Positions 55,424-64,000 of a stretch of 64,000 nt of DNA are shown in pieces (the first letter of the stretch is position 1; each line of letters opens with the position of its first letter). The notes under the pieces are model-generated. The model was given only the letters and a program-made list of their open reading frames with translations. It was not told where the DNA came from and searched no databases. The stretch is taken from NCBI GenBank assembly GCA_964030785.1, contig OZ034972.1:50198538-50262537 (forward strand). The letters are read 5' to 3'. The translations under genes and the position numbers were made by a program. This DNA comes from Siderastrea siderea (lineage: Eukaryota > Cnidaria > Anthozoa > Scleractinia > Rhizangiidae).

Positions 55424-55894
55424 GAAGGGTCCAGTGGAAAAAGGGCGTAAGTGACGATTTGAGGTTAAAATCGAAATTGCTCCTATTTAGCTGAAAATTG
55501 GCACACAGGCTGGTTTTCATGGGAGGAACGCTGTTGCGCACTTATTTCTTGACCTGAGATCTAAAATTTGAAGAATTAGCGTATTACTTTTGCGTGAAAA
55601 GTGTTGTTGAACTGAACTTGCTCAAGTGATGCGTGAAAGATTTCTTTTGTTCTCTGCCTGAACTAAAACAAAGGAATTCAACCTAGAATCCGCAGTTCTG
55701 TTATTTTCTTTGTGTCAGTTTTAAGCAAAAGTAATGCGCTAATTCTTCAAATTTTAGATCTCAGGTCAAGAAATAAGTGCGCAACGGCGTTCCTCACATG
55801 AAAACCAGCCTGTGTGCCAATGTTCAGCTAAATAGGAGCAATTTCGATTTTAACCTCAAATCGTCACTTACGCTCTTTTTCCACCGGGCCCTTC
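55424..55894. mobile_element. long-TIR element, arms ~170 bp
   Basis: The left end GAAGGGTCCAGTGGAAAAAG and right end (inverted) GAAGGGCCCGGTGGAAAAAG start two arms of about 170 bp that match closely (for example GTGACGATTTGAGGTTAAAA, GGCACACAGGCTGGTTTTCA, ATTTCTTGACCTGAGATCTA). About 125 bp of unique sequence lies between them. No coding sequence. 471 bp in total. Confidence 0.88.
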
Positions 55895-56547
55895 AAATAT
55901 AATTATGAAACAACATCTGAGTGAATTTAAAAAACTGTGCTGCTAACTTTTTGCTTTATTCTGGACACTGTCCAAAATAAAGCCTTTTGCTGCCAACTAA
56001 AGGTGGGGGGGGGGGGGGGAGTCACAGAGCAAAATGCCATGCTCTCCGGGGACCTTAAGCTTTGTGACCACTGTTGAAAGTTGGGTCAGGGACCCCATTC
56101 GGGGTGGGGGGGGGGGTAGTGAGCTGTGCTATGCAAAAGATGTGAAATAATAAGTGGTATGGCTTGTGAACTGGCACTTTGGGGCAACTTGATCACTTGA
56201 CTCTGTGCACAGAACTTTATCTAGCTAAGCTGACACACTCAACTGAAGGGTTGGCTAACCCAGGAATGGGGAGGGAGTCCCACAGCCAGTCATTTCTTGA
56301 GTTCTGTCAGATATGTTGCTCTGAAACCACTCAGATATAGATACATGGGAATATCTAGACTAAATACAAGAATGAAGTTTGTAAAAACTACCTACTTTTG
56401 TTTCACTTATTTTCATCAGCAACTTAAAACTCCATTGGAACAACTTTTTCTAGCCTGTGAATACCGCTGCCGCTCATCATTCTGTAAAATTGGAAAGCTA
56501 TGCGTTAACAGTTCTATTGGTTCATGAACCTGGGGTCAACTGTTTTC
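55895..56547. other. 3' flank of GLB1 copy 2
   Basis: No gene seen. G-runs lie at 56003-56020 and 56103-56117. On the minus strand this is the 3' UTR region of copy 2. Confidence 0.5.
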
Positions 56548-58479
56548 CTAGTTTCCATAAATGGGATGAACAGTTCCATTTAAGGAAGGAGTGGAAACAA
56601 ACTCAACATAGCAAGATTCCGGAAATTCACAAGGCGCTCCATCCAGCTCAAATAACATTACACTGGCAGATTTCTGTCTGAGTGACAGCACATTTGCCGG
56701 CACAAACAATGTGATCTGTGGACCAATCACTGGCCAGTAGCGACCCAAATTGAATCCATTGATGAAGGCCTGTCCTTTACTCCATCCAGGCAGTTGAAGG
56801 AAGGTGTCATATGACGAATTTACAGGAAACTCCCCATAGAAAAAGGACGGCGCAAAGCTGTTATCCTTGTTCAAAAAACCATTCATGTCTTCAATAGGGT
56901 GGGGACGAAAGTCAGGTGCATCAGAAAACAGATTATCTAAGTTTATAGGATAAACCAACCAATTCACCAGAATTGTTCCATTTAATGTGACATTGCCAAG
57001 GATCCCTTTAGGTTCAGCTAGGCCTCCATTACACCTTCCCATATTCTCCACAAGAATATCAAGCTGCAATACATCCCCAACGTCAAGAGCTACAGTTTGG
57101 TCTTTGGGATGACGGAACATTGTGGCTTGGCGGATTTTTCCCACATATATAATGGCCCTATCACGTACTAAGGTACTGACACTCAAAATGACACTTGACT
57201 GAGCAAATTTTTGAGGAATTTGTGTTTGGTAAAGAACAAATCCATAGCTCTGTCCAATCTGTTCCATGGTTAAAGGAAATGAAGAATTTACAGGACCATG
57301 AGGAGCAGACAGCTTTGGCACAGCATCAAGGAAAGTTGACAACTGCGTCATCTGAACTTTACCATACGCAAACTTTGTGGTGTTTGGAGGGATGGGAATC
57401 TCAGGAATTTTCTCGTGCTTTGCAATTGTCTCTCGCAAAATGTGAAACTTTGTAGTTGTGTCGCCAGCTTCTGTCAAAGGGGCATCATAATCGTAACTTG
57501 TTATGCTTGGTAATAAACCATTAGAACTACTGTATCCTGCACCATTCATAAACCCAAAGTTTGTGCCTCCCTCGTACATGTAAAAGTTAACTGATGCATT
57601 CATAAAGAGCATCTTGTCAAGAGTCTTAGCGACAATTTCTGCAGGTCTTGTTTGGTGAGGAACACTCCATCGGTCCAACCAACCTGGGTAATACTCGGTA
57701 TTGACGAGGGGTCCCCTGGGGGAAAATTTGCGCATAACTGCAAATGCCTCTTCTGGATCCGTTGTAGATCCAAAGTCTACAGTGGCGTACAGGGAAGGGA
57801 TATTGCCGCACTTTAACGAAGACTCACTATCTCCATCTACAGTGAAAAGAATAACGTCGTAGCCAAGGTATTGACGGAACACTGCCTCAAGAAATCTTAA
57901 ATAGCTGTGATCACAAGCAAAGTAATAACCATACTCATTCTCGACTTGAACTGATATGATTGGTCCTCCATTTGAGTACAGCAGTGGCTTCAGTTTTGGC
58001 AAAAGAACGCTCATCCAGGACTCTACATAGTTTAAGAACTGTTGATTGTCCGTGGATCTTAAAATAATCGTCGTATTTTTGACCAGCCAGGCTGGATAGC
58101 CACCAAACTCCCACTCTGCACAAATGTAAGGACCAGCTCTTACAATAACCAGAAGTCCAACGCTGTTAGCAAGTTCGATAAAACTCACAAGATCTGCATC
58201 ACCTTCAAAATTATACCGGCCATGAACTGGTTCGTGGATATTCCAAGCGATGTACGTTTGGACAGCGTTTAAACCGCCTGCTTTCATTTTCATGAGCCTA
58301 TCTTTCCAGTAGAAACGAGGAACTCTAAAGTAATGAAGGCATCCAGAAATGTAACGAAAAGGTTGGCCATCTTTGAGGAAACAATTGCTGTCATAGTCAA
58401 TAACGAAAGATCGTGCCTCGGAGTACCGTAAAGTACACAAGAAAGCTAACAAAGGAAGGAACAGCTTAGCAGCAGCCAT
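56548..58479 (-). CDS. GLB1: beta-galactosidase (GH35, lysosomal GLB1 type), copy 2
   Basis: A 643-residue, single-exon GLB1 paralogue. I choose the ATG at 58479, because the protein then opens with a clean signal peptide ([20 protein letters not shown], cleavage near SEA-RS). The frame extends 21 codons upstream to another ATG at 58542, but that reads through the promoter box and gives a polar leader. Acid/base E182 ([10 protein letters not shown]) and nucleophile E262 (LVNTEYYPGWLDRWS) are intact, as are [48 protein letters not shown] and GFNLGRYWPVIGPQITLFVP. It ends HPIYGN, like copy 3. Closest to copy 3, from which it diverges head-to-head with 294 bp between the two ATGs. Substrate preference cannot be told. 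Confidence 0.95.
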   Translation of the reverse strand: MAAAKLFLPLLAFLCTLRYSEARSFVIDYDSNCFLKDGQPFRYISGCLHYFRVPRFYWKDRLMKMKAGGLNAVQTYIAWNIHEPVHGRYNFEGDADLVSFIELANSVGLLVIVRAGPYICAEWEFGGYPAWLVKNTTIILRSTDNQQFLNYVESWMSVLLPKLKPLLYSNGGPIISVQVENEYGYYFACDHSYLRFLEAVFRQYLGYDVILFTVDGDSESSLKCGNIPSLYATVDFGSTTDPEEAFAVMRKFSPRGPLVNTEYYPGWLDRWSVPHQTRPAEIVAKTLDKMLFMNASVNFYMYEGGTNFGFMNGAGYSSSNGLLPSITSYDYDAPLTEAGDTTTKFHILRETIAKHEKIPEIPIPPNTTKFAYGKVQMTQLSTFLDAVPKLSAPHGPVNSSFPLTMEQIGQSYGFVLYQTQIPQKFAQSSVILSVSTLVRDRAIIYVGKIRQATMFRHPKDQTVALDVGDVLQLDILVENMGRCNGGLAEPKGILGNVTLNGTILVNWLVYPINLDNLFSDAPDFRPHPIEDMNGFLNKDNSFAPSFFYGEFPVNSSYDTFLQLPGWSKGQAFINGFNLGRYWPVIGPQITLFVPANVLSLRQKSASVMLFELDGAPCEFPESCYVEFVSTPSLNGTVHPIYGN

Positions 58480-58502
58480 TGTTTCTTCTTTGGAGGAAAA
58501 AA

Positions 58503-58511
58503 TCATGTGAC
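58503..58511 (-). promoter_or_regulatory. M-box / CLEAR-like E-box, GLB1 copy 2
   Basis: On the minus strand GTCACATGA, 24-32 bp upstream of the copy 2 ATG. Same position and sequence as in copies 1 and 4. Confidence 0.55.
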
Positions 58512-58740
58512 AAAGGAATTCAAAATGAACTGCGTCACGCATTGGGGAGTCCTGTCACGCTTTTTACCCTTTTTACAATTTCATTTCGGTAACTTTTCCC
58601 ATTCTATAAGAAATTTTTGTATACAATTATTAAACTTCTTTAGACACGTTCATTACGCTGATCAACAGGAACGGCGTTAGAGGAGTGAAAATGACAACCG
58701 GGTTCTGATCGCGTGACAGAATGATTGACTGCTCTCGTTA

Positions 58741-58748
58741 TCACGTGA
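58741..58748 (+). promoter_or_regulatory. CLEAR-type E-box TCACGTGA, GLB1 copy 3
   Basis: TCACGTGA, 26-33 bp upstream of the copy 3 ATG. This is the core of the CLEAR element (GTCACGTGAC) known from lysosomal gene promoters bound by TFEB. Function here is inferred. Confidence 0.6.
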
Positions 58749-58773
58749 TTTGCCTTTGCAAGGAGGAAGGAAG

Positions 58774-60711
58774 ATGGCCGCTGCGGTAATGAAGCTTGTC
58801 CTTCCTTTGTTAGCTTTCTTGTGTTCGTTCCACCGCTCTGAGACACGATCTTTCGTAATCGACTACGACAACGATTGTTTCCTTAAAGATGGCCAACCTT
58901 TTCGTTACATTTCTGGCTGCCTGCATTACTTCAGAGTTCCTCGTTTCTACTGGAAAGATAGGCTCATGAAAATGAAAGCAGGCGGTTTAAACGCTGTACA
59001 AACGTACATCGCTTGGAATATTCACGAACCAGTTCATGGCCAGTACAACTTTGAAGGTGATGCAGACCTAGTGAGTTTTATCGAACTCGCAAACAGTGTT
59101 GGACTTCTTGTCATCCTCAGACCTGGTCCTTACATTTGTGCAGAGTGGGATTTTGGCGGCTATCCAGCGTGGTTGGTAAAAAATACGACGATTATTTTAA
59201 GATCCATGGACAATGAACAGTTCCTAAACTATGTTAATTCCTGGATGAGCGTTCTTTTACCAAAACTGAAGCCATTGCTGTACTCAAATGGAGGACCAAT
59301 CATATCAGTTCAAGTAGAGAATGAGTATGGTTATTATCATGCTTGTGATCATGGCTATCTAAAGTTTCTTGAGCACCTGTTTCGTGAATACCTTGGCAAT
59401 GATGTTATTCTTTTTACAAATAATGGTGCCACTGAGCATGCGTTAAAGTGTGGCACTATCCCATCTTTGTACACCACTTTAGATTTTGGATCCACAACAG
59501 ATCCAGAAAAAGCATTTGCACTTGCGCGCAAATTCTCCCCCAAGGGACCCTTGGTCAACAGCGAATATTACCCAGGTTGGTTGGACCGGTGGAGTGTTCC
59601 TCACCAAACAAGACCTGCAGAAGTTGTTGCTAAGACTCTTGACAAGATGCTCGCTATGAATGCATCACTTAACTTTTACATGTATGAGGGAGGCACAAAC
59701 TTTGGGTTTATGAATGGTGCAAAGTACAGCAAGTCTACTGGTTTGTTGCCAAGCATCACAAGTTATGATTATGATGCGCCTTTGACAGAAGCTGGCGACA
59801 CAACTACAAAGTTTCATATTCTGCGAGAGACAATTGCTAAGTACGAGAAAATTCCTGAGATTCCCATCCCTCCCAACACCACAAAGTTTGCATATGGTAA
59901 AGTTCAGATGACGCAGTTGTCAACCTTCCTCGATGCTGTGCCAAAGCTCTCTGCACCTCATGGTCCCGTACATTCTTTGTTTCCCTTAACGATGGAACAG
60001 ATTGGACAGAGCTATGGGTTTGTTCTTTACCGAACACAAATTCCTGAAAAGTTTGCTCAGTCAAGTGTCATCATGAACATCACTAGGTTAGTACGTGACA
60101 GGGCCATTATATATGTAGGAAAAATCCGCCAAGCCACAATGTTCCGTCATCCTAAAGAACAAACTGTGGCTCTGAACCTTGGAGATTTGTTGCAGCTTGA
60201 TGTTCTCGTGGAAAATATGGGAAGGTGGAACAATGGTCAAGCTGAACCTAAAGGAATCCTTGGCAATGTCACAATAGATGGGGCAATTCTGATGAACTGG
60301 CAGATATATCCAATTGACTTAGATAATCTGTTTTCAGATGCATCTGACTTTCCTCCCCACCCTGTTGAAAACATGAATCATTTGTTTGACACAGATAACA
60401 GCTTTGCACCTTCCTTTTTCTATGGGGAGTTTCCTGTAAATTCTTCCTATGACACCTTTATTCATCTGCCTGGATGGAGCAAAGGACAGGTGTTTATAAA
60501 TGGTTTTAATTTGGGTCGCTACTGGCCTGTTATCGGTCCACAGATCACATTATTTGTGCCAGCAAATGTGCTATTTCTTAGGGAGAAATCTGCAAGTGTG
60601 ATGTTATTTGAGCTGGATGGTGCACCATGTAATTTTCCAGAAACTTGTTTTGTAGAGTTTGTTGCCACTCCTGCCATAAATGGGACAGTTCATCCCATTT
60701 ATGGTAATTGA
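58774..60711 (+). CDS. GLB1: beta-galactosidase (GH35, lysosomal GLB1 type), copy 3
   Basis: 645 residues in one exon from the ATG at 58774; an in-frame extension upstream has only TTG as start. Signal peptide residues 1-24 (MAAAVMKLVLPLLAFLCSFH). Acid/base E184 in [10 protein letters not shown], nucleophile E264 in LVNSEYYPGWLDRWS. The other family motifs are as in copy 2, including [30 protein letters not shown] and INGFNLGRYWPVIGPQITLF. Residues 40-80 are nearly identical to all other copies at DNA level too. It ends HPIYGN. Expected product: secreted or lysosomal glycoprotein cutting terminal beta-galactose. A run of 59 identical bases shared with copy 1 suggests gene conversion. Confidence 0.95.
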   Translation: MAAAVMKLVLPLLAFLCSFHRSETRSFVIDYDNDCFLKDGQPFRYISGCLHYFRVPRFYWKDRLMKMKAGGLNAVQTYIAWNIHEPVHGQYNFEGDADLVSFIELANSVGLLVILRPGPYICAEWDFGGYPAWLVKNTTIILRSMDNEQFLNYVNSWMSVLLPKLKPLLYSNGGPIISVQVENEYGYYHACDHGYLKFLEHLFREYLGNDVILFTNNGATEHALKCGTIPSLYTTLDFGSTTDPEKAFALARKFSPKGPLVNSEYYPGWLDRWSVPHQTRPAEVVAKTLDKMLAMNASLNFYMYEGGTNFGFMNGAKYSKSTGLLPSITSYDYDAPLTEAGDTTTKFHILRETIAKYEKIPEIPIPPNTTKFAYGKVQMTQLSTFLDAVPKLSAPHGPVHSLFPLTMEQIGQSYGFVLYRTQIPEKFAQSSVIMNITRLVRDRAIIYVGKIRQATMFRHPKEQTVALNLGDLLQLDVLVENMGRWNNGQAEPKGILGNVTIDGAILMNWQIYPIDLDNLFSDASDFPPHPVENMNHLFDTDNSFAPSFFYGEFPVNSSYDTFIHLPGWSKGQVFINGFNLGRYWPVIGPQITLFVPANVLFLREKSASVMLFELDGAPCNFPETCFVEFVATPAINGTVHPIYGN

Positions 60712-62316
60712 GAAAAGCAGTGAAATCTAAGTGAAACTCAGATGAACAGTGGTAATGTTCAGCTGGTCAAGTTTTCAAAAATTTCCTTATATCTTTGATT
60801 TGATTCCTGTCCTATAGAGAAGTAGGGGAATGAGCTGGCAAGGAATTCAAGTAAACTGAGATTTTTCTATTGATGTCAATGAAGAAGAGAATAATACAGT
60901 GCAAAACATTGTATTATAAAAAAAAATGTAGAGTTACCCAAAGCCTCAAGTGGCCCTCTTGGCCAATGCTTAACTCTGGCTTCAGTAGCATGTAGTATGA
61001 CTACCCCCTCCTGGTGGGATGCTTGTCCAATGTAGAATTACCCCTTGGCATTTGTTAAGCCTCCAGTTTGGTCACTGATACACAGATATAGATCTTTTTG
61101 ATAGAGACAAAGTGGAGGTTGTAAGTTTGTTGTGTATGGAATCAACACAGCACAGACTTTTAACCACTAGCCGAAGTGTAATGCCTCGACAAAGTATCCT
61201 ATAGCACAGCAAAATTTATGCTGGACTCTAGTATACTTTTATGCTCTGTACTGTTCTGTGCTTTGCTTCACTGATGTTTGTATGCATTCCAAATCAGGTG
61301 TAGTGCTTGCAAGACTCCACTCAAAGTTTAATTTGTTCAGTCCTGTGCACAATAATATGATATTTCAGTATTGTTATTTTGTATGCCTGGATGAAAAGCT
61401 AGTGTGATGTAATCAAGACAATAAGGAAAAGAATGGTAGAATTCATTGTTTTTGAGATGGAAATCCATAATAATTAATTATAATAATAATTGAATTTTGT
61501 ACATAATTGAATACCTTTGACTCTCTCTCTCCTGTCACAGACATCTTAAGAATATGGATGTCTTTAACACTGAACAGTAGTTCAATAAATTTTGGTCTTA
61601 GTATTTAAGCCTTTGTTTACCCACAGCAGTTCTGGAAGTAGCTTGAGAATTATTTAATGAGCTATTTTATGTGACCTGTTATGGGTAAAAGGGTGGACTT
61701 TCTAAGGATAAACTCAAATAGAGAAATCTTAGGTGAGGACCTGCAAAGTTCACCTATCATGATTTTTTTAGAAATTGGTCCAAACCTTGTGATTTCCAGT
61801 TGAACTCATGAAGTTTAAACTTGGACTCAAACTCTGCTCTAACTCATGAAATTAATTAACTCTATGATGAACATTAAATTGATCTGTTCTGTCCTAAACT
61901 CCACTAGCCTCTTCAACTGAAGATTTCATTGAGAGATTCAAAAGTTAAGCTGTTTAGATAAGGAGCTATGCTATTTTGATACACATATTTTGTAAGAATG
62001 TTGAGAAAACAAATAGAAGGTACTCGTCATTGGCATTCTATTGTCGTGTGACATACTGGATTGTTGCACCTCAGTCATTTGATAGTGGAATTTTAGTGAA
62101 GCGTTTGCAAATAGTTTGTGATAATGTATGCAGTTGTGGTGGCTTCATCCACATTAACTTTTTAAGTGGAAAGTGTTTGTAAATGCCTCTGTTTTCAATA
62201 AAATCCTGCAAATGCGAGTATGTATTATTTAGTTGGCACTCAGTTATTTGATTCGCATAGGTCTGCATGCAGATTGGGGAAGGAAAAATTCATGGCAGGC
62301 TACTAGATACTGGATT
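60712..62316. other. 3' region of GLB1 copy 3 and intergenic stretch
   Basis: No second gene seen. AATAAA-type words at about 61583 (TTCAATAAATTTTGG) and 62199 (TTTTCAATAAAATCC) are candidate polyadenylation signals, the first about 870 bp after the stop. Small open frames at 61976-62268 have no motif. Confidence 0.5.
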
Positions 62317-62470
62317 AACCTGCGTAACAGGCGTAAGCAGGGAGGGGGTAGGGGGAATTAGAAAGTGGGAGGAAAACATAAGGGGCTGGGGACTCCCTAG
62401 TCCCCCCATTTTCCATCCCACTTTCTTGCTACCCCCATCCCTTTCCCACTTATGCCTGCCACGCAGGCTA
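62317..62470. mobile_element. MITE with exact 10-bp target duplication (Mutator-like)
   Basis: ATACTGGATT occurs at 62307-62316 and again at 62471-62480, enclosing a 154-bp element. Its ends are AACCTGCGTAACAGGCGTAA and (inverted) TAGCCTGCGTGGCAGGCATA. A perfect 10-bp duplication is typical of Mutator-type (MULE) elements. The same ends occur at 41866 and near 44595. Confidence 0.9.
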
Positions 62471-62480
62471 ATACTGGATT

Positions 62481-62885
62481 TCTTGAATGAAGGTCACCAA
62501 GGCCAGTTAGTCCACAGGCAGGTCCATCTTGTAGATAAATTTTGTAATGGCTGATACTGGTTTGATTCAAGTGATCAGGAAAAATACTCAATAAGATTCT
62601 GGATCTTGTATATTTTGATCTCAAATTGTTACATATTGTAAGCAGCAAGCGTGAAATCAATGGACTCAAAACCAGGACTCAAAACCCCATGAAATCACAC
62701 TGGACCACACAAATGACGTGAGGCAACTGAACTATATTTACTTGGCTTACAATATATCACAATTTGGGAACAAAGGATACAAAATTCAGAATATTATTGT
62801 TTAAGTATTTTAACAGTATTTCTCCCTATCACTTGAATCAAACCAAAAAAGGTTATTTAGCGTAGCGTCACGCGAAAGCGTAGCG
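62481..62885. other. upstream flank of GLB1 copy 4
   Basis: AT-rich sequence with no supported gene. Confidence 0.5.
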
Positions 62886-62913
62886 TGACGTCATTTAGCG
62901 TAGCGTGACGTCA
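62886..62913 (+). promoter_or_regulatory. two CRE-type palindromes upstream of GLB1 copy 4
   Basis: TGACGTCA at 62886-62893 and 62906-62913, exactly 20 bp apart, embedded in tandem TTAGCGTAGCGTGACGTCA-like units starting at about 62857. They lie 60-90 bp upstream of the ATG. TGACGTCA is the full CREB/ATF site; regulation by such factors is inferred. The other three copies lack it. Confidence 0.5.
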
Positions 62914-62936
62914 CGCCGCCTCAAACAGATTCCTTT

Positions 62937-62946
62937 GTCACATGAC
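62937..62946 (+). promoter_or_regulatory. M-box / CLEAR-like E-box, GLB1 copy 4
   Basis: GTCACATGAC, 28-37 bp upstream of the copy 4 ATG; the same box and spacing as in the other copies. Confidence 0.55.
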
Positions 62947-62973
62947 TGCCCTCGAAGCAGGCAAGAAGAAACG

Positions 62974-64000
62974 ATGGCTTCTGTAAAGCTGTTCCTTCCA
63001 CTGTTAGCTCTCTCGTGTACTTTACAGTACTCTGAGGCGCGATCTTTTGTCATTGACTATGAGAACGATTGTTTCCTCAAAGATGGTCAGCCGTTTCGTT
63101 ACATTTCTGGATCCCTTCATTACTTTAGAGTTCCTCGTTTTTACTGGAAAGATAGGCTCATGAAAATGAAAGCAGGCGGTTTAAACGCTGTCCAAACTTA
63201 CATCGCTTGGAATATTCACGAACCAGTTCATGGCCAGTATAATTTTGAAGGTGATGCAGATGTTGTGAGTTTTATCGAACTGGCCAACAGTATTGGCCTT
63301 CTTGTCATCCTCAGACCTGGTCCTTACATTTGTGCAGAGTGGGAGTTTGGGGGATACCCACCGTGGTTGCTGATGAAGAACACTTCGATACGCCTAAGAA
63401 ACGCAGAGAATAAACAGTACCTAAGCTATTTAAAGTCCTGGATGAGCGTTCTTTTACCAAAACTGAAACCTCTGCTATACTCAAATGGAGGGCCAGTCAT
63501 ATCAGTTCAAGTCGAAAATGAATATGGTGATATGCGAGATTTCTATGGGTGTGATCACAGCTATCTAAAGTTTCTTGAGAATTTGTTCCGTGAATACCTT
63601 GGCAATGATGTCATTCTTTTTACAGTGGACAGTGCCAGTGAAGCATTATTAAGTTGTGGCACAATCCCCTCCCTGTATGCCACTGTTGACTTCGGTCCTG
63701 GTGCAGACCCAGAAAAAGCATTTGCAATCTTGCGCAAATTCTCCCCCAAGGGACCCCTTGTCAATACTGAGTTCTATCCAGGTATGTTTGACCAGTGGGG
63801 CAGGCCTCATCATACATCATCTGCAGAAAATGTCGCTAGGTTTCTTGACAAAATTCTATCCATGAATGCATCTGTCAGCTTTTATGTGTATGAGGGAGGG
63901 ACTAACTTCGGGTTCATGAATGGCGCAAGTAATTTGGTCCCGGCTATAACAAGTTATGATTATGATGCCCCTTTGACAGAAGCTGGTGACACAACTACAA
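62974..64000 (+). CDS. GLB1: beta-galactosidase (GH35, lysosomal GLB1 type), copy 4, cut by window end
   Basis: Open from the ATG at 62974 to the window edge: 342 codons, no intron so far, so the 3' half is missing. Signal peptide [20 protein letters not shown]. Acid/base E183 in [10 protein letters not shown] and nucleophile E266 in [15 protein letters not shown] are present. Residue 271, the position of human GLB1 Trp273, is Met here, while copies 1-3 keep Trp; in human GLB1 this Trp contacts substrate and its loss (W273L) is linked to Morquio B disease. A short insertion follows the acid/base motif ([15 protein letters not shown], where copies 1-3 have YYxACDH-type spacing). Later [13 protein letters not shown] and [14 protein letters not shown] are normal. 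It probably has altered specificity. Same orientation as copy 3, 2.3 kb downstream. Confidence 0.94.
   Translation, partial: MASVKLFLPLLALSCTLQYSEARSFVIDYENDCFLKDGQPFRYISGSLHYFRVPRFYWKDRLMKMKAGGLNAVQTYIAWNIHEPVHGQYNFEGDADVVSFIELANSIGLLVILRPGPYICAEWEFGGYPPWLLMKNTSIRLRNAENKQYLSYLKSWMSVLLPKLKPLLYSNGGPVISVQVENEYGDMRDFYGCDHSYLKFLENLFREYLGNDVILFTVDSASEALLSCGTIPSLYATVDFGPGADPEKAFAILRKFSPKGPLVNTEFYPGMFDQWGRPHHTSSAENVARFLDKILSMNASVSFYVYEGGTNFGFMNGASNLVPAITSYDYDAPLTEAGDTTT

Larger units (their letters stand above)
58480..58773. promoter_or_regulatory. shared bidirectional promoter of GLB1 copies 2 and 3
   Basis: Only 294 bp separate the two start codons. The region contains an E-box close to each ATG (58503-58511 and 58741-58748), further CGTCACG/GCGTGAC words (58532-58537, 58550-58556, 58708-58714) and no evident TATA box. 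Both genes are likely co-expressed. Confidence 0.6.

Noticed and set aside
58480..58542. Upstream ATG at 58542 for GLB1 copy 2
   Set aside because: It adds a polar 21-residue leader before the signal peptide and would place the promoter E-box inside the coding region. The other copies start at the equivalent of 58479.
1..64000. tRNA, rRNA, snRNA genes, CRISPR arrays or bacterial operons
   Set aside because: I looked for tRNA B-box words, long conserved RNA motifs and regularly spaced identical repeats with unique spacers, and found none. The tandem repeats present are minisatellites without spacers.

Overview
This is metazoan nuclear DNA. It has spliced genes with GT-AG introns, long AT-rich introns, many miniature inverted-repeat elements (MITEs), microsatellites and minisatellites, and no operon-like packing. 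The mix of DNA-transposon and MITE types and the style of the proteins suggest an invertebrate, most likely an anthozoan cnidarian such as a coral. That placement is an inference; no sequence here names the species.

Layout. From 1 to 13.7 kb the minus strand carries a doublecortin-domain gene. Three coding exons (13510-12848, 9106-9007, 5931-5324) join in frame to give 456 residues. Three further phase-compatible Ser/Arg/Pro-rich exons (2283-2176, 1565-1518, 1062-998) may be the linker of a longer, kinase-type isoform that leaves the window on the left. At 17817-21065 lies a complete-looking Kolobok-type DNA transposon, with TTAA target duplications, 21-bp inverted ends and a transposase encoded in two exons.

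From 21 to 45 kb the region is repeat-rich. It holds an exact 119-bp tandem duplication, a 3.5-kb degenerate minisatellite with a period near 72 bp, a triplicated segment, inverted copies of a repeat built on near-palindromic CATGCCSGGCATG units, several MITEs, and scattered exon-like pieces of unidentified genes. The best of these is the 3' part of a small minus-strand gene at 35.65-35.86 kb.

From 45.8 kb to the right edge is an array of four lysosomal-type beta-galactosidases (GLB1 family, GH35): copy 1 (+), copy 2 (-), copy 3 (+) and copy 4 (+, cut by the window end). All are single-exon, have signal peptides and keep both catalytic glutamates. Copies 2 and 3 are divergently transcribed from one short shared promoter. 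All four have a TCACRTGA box about 23-48 bp upstream of the ATG, like the site bound by MiT/TFE factors, which control lysosomal genes in animals. The array probably arose by retroposition or intron loss followed by duplication, with local gene conversion. Copy 4 has changed a substrate-contact tryptophan. The 8.8 kb between copies 1 and 2 is filled with transposon relics, including a 2.2-kb element with minisatellite ends and a possible MITE-derived intron.
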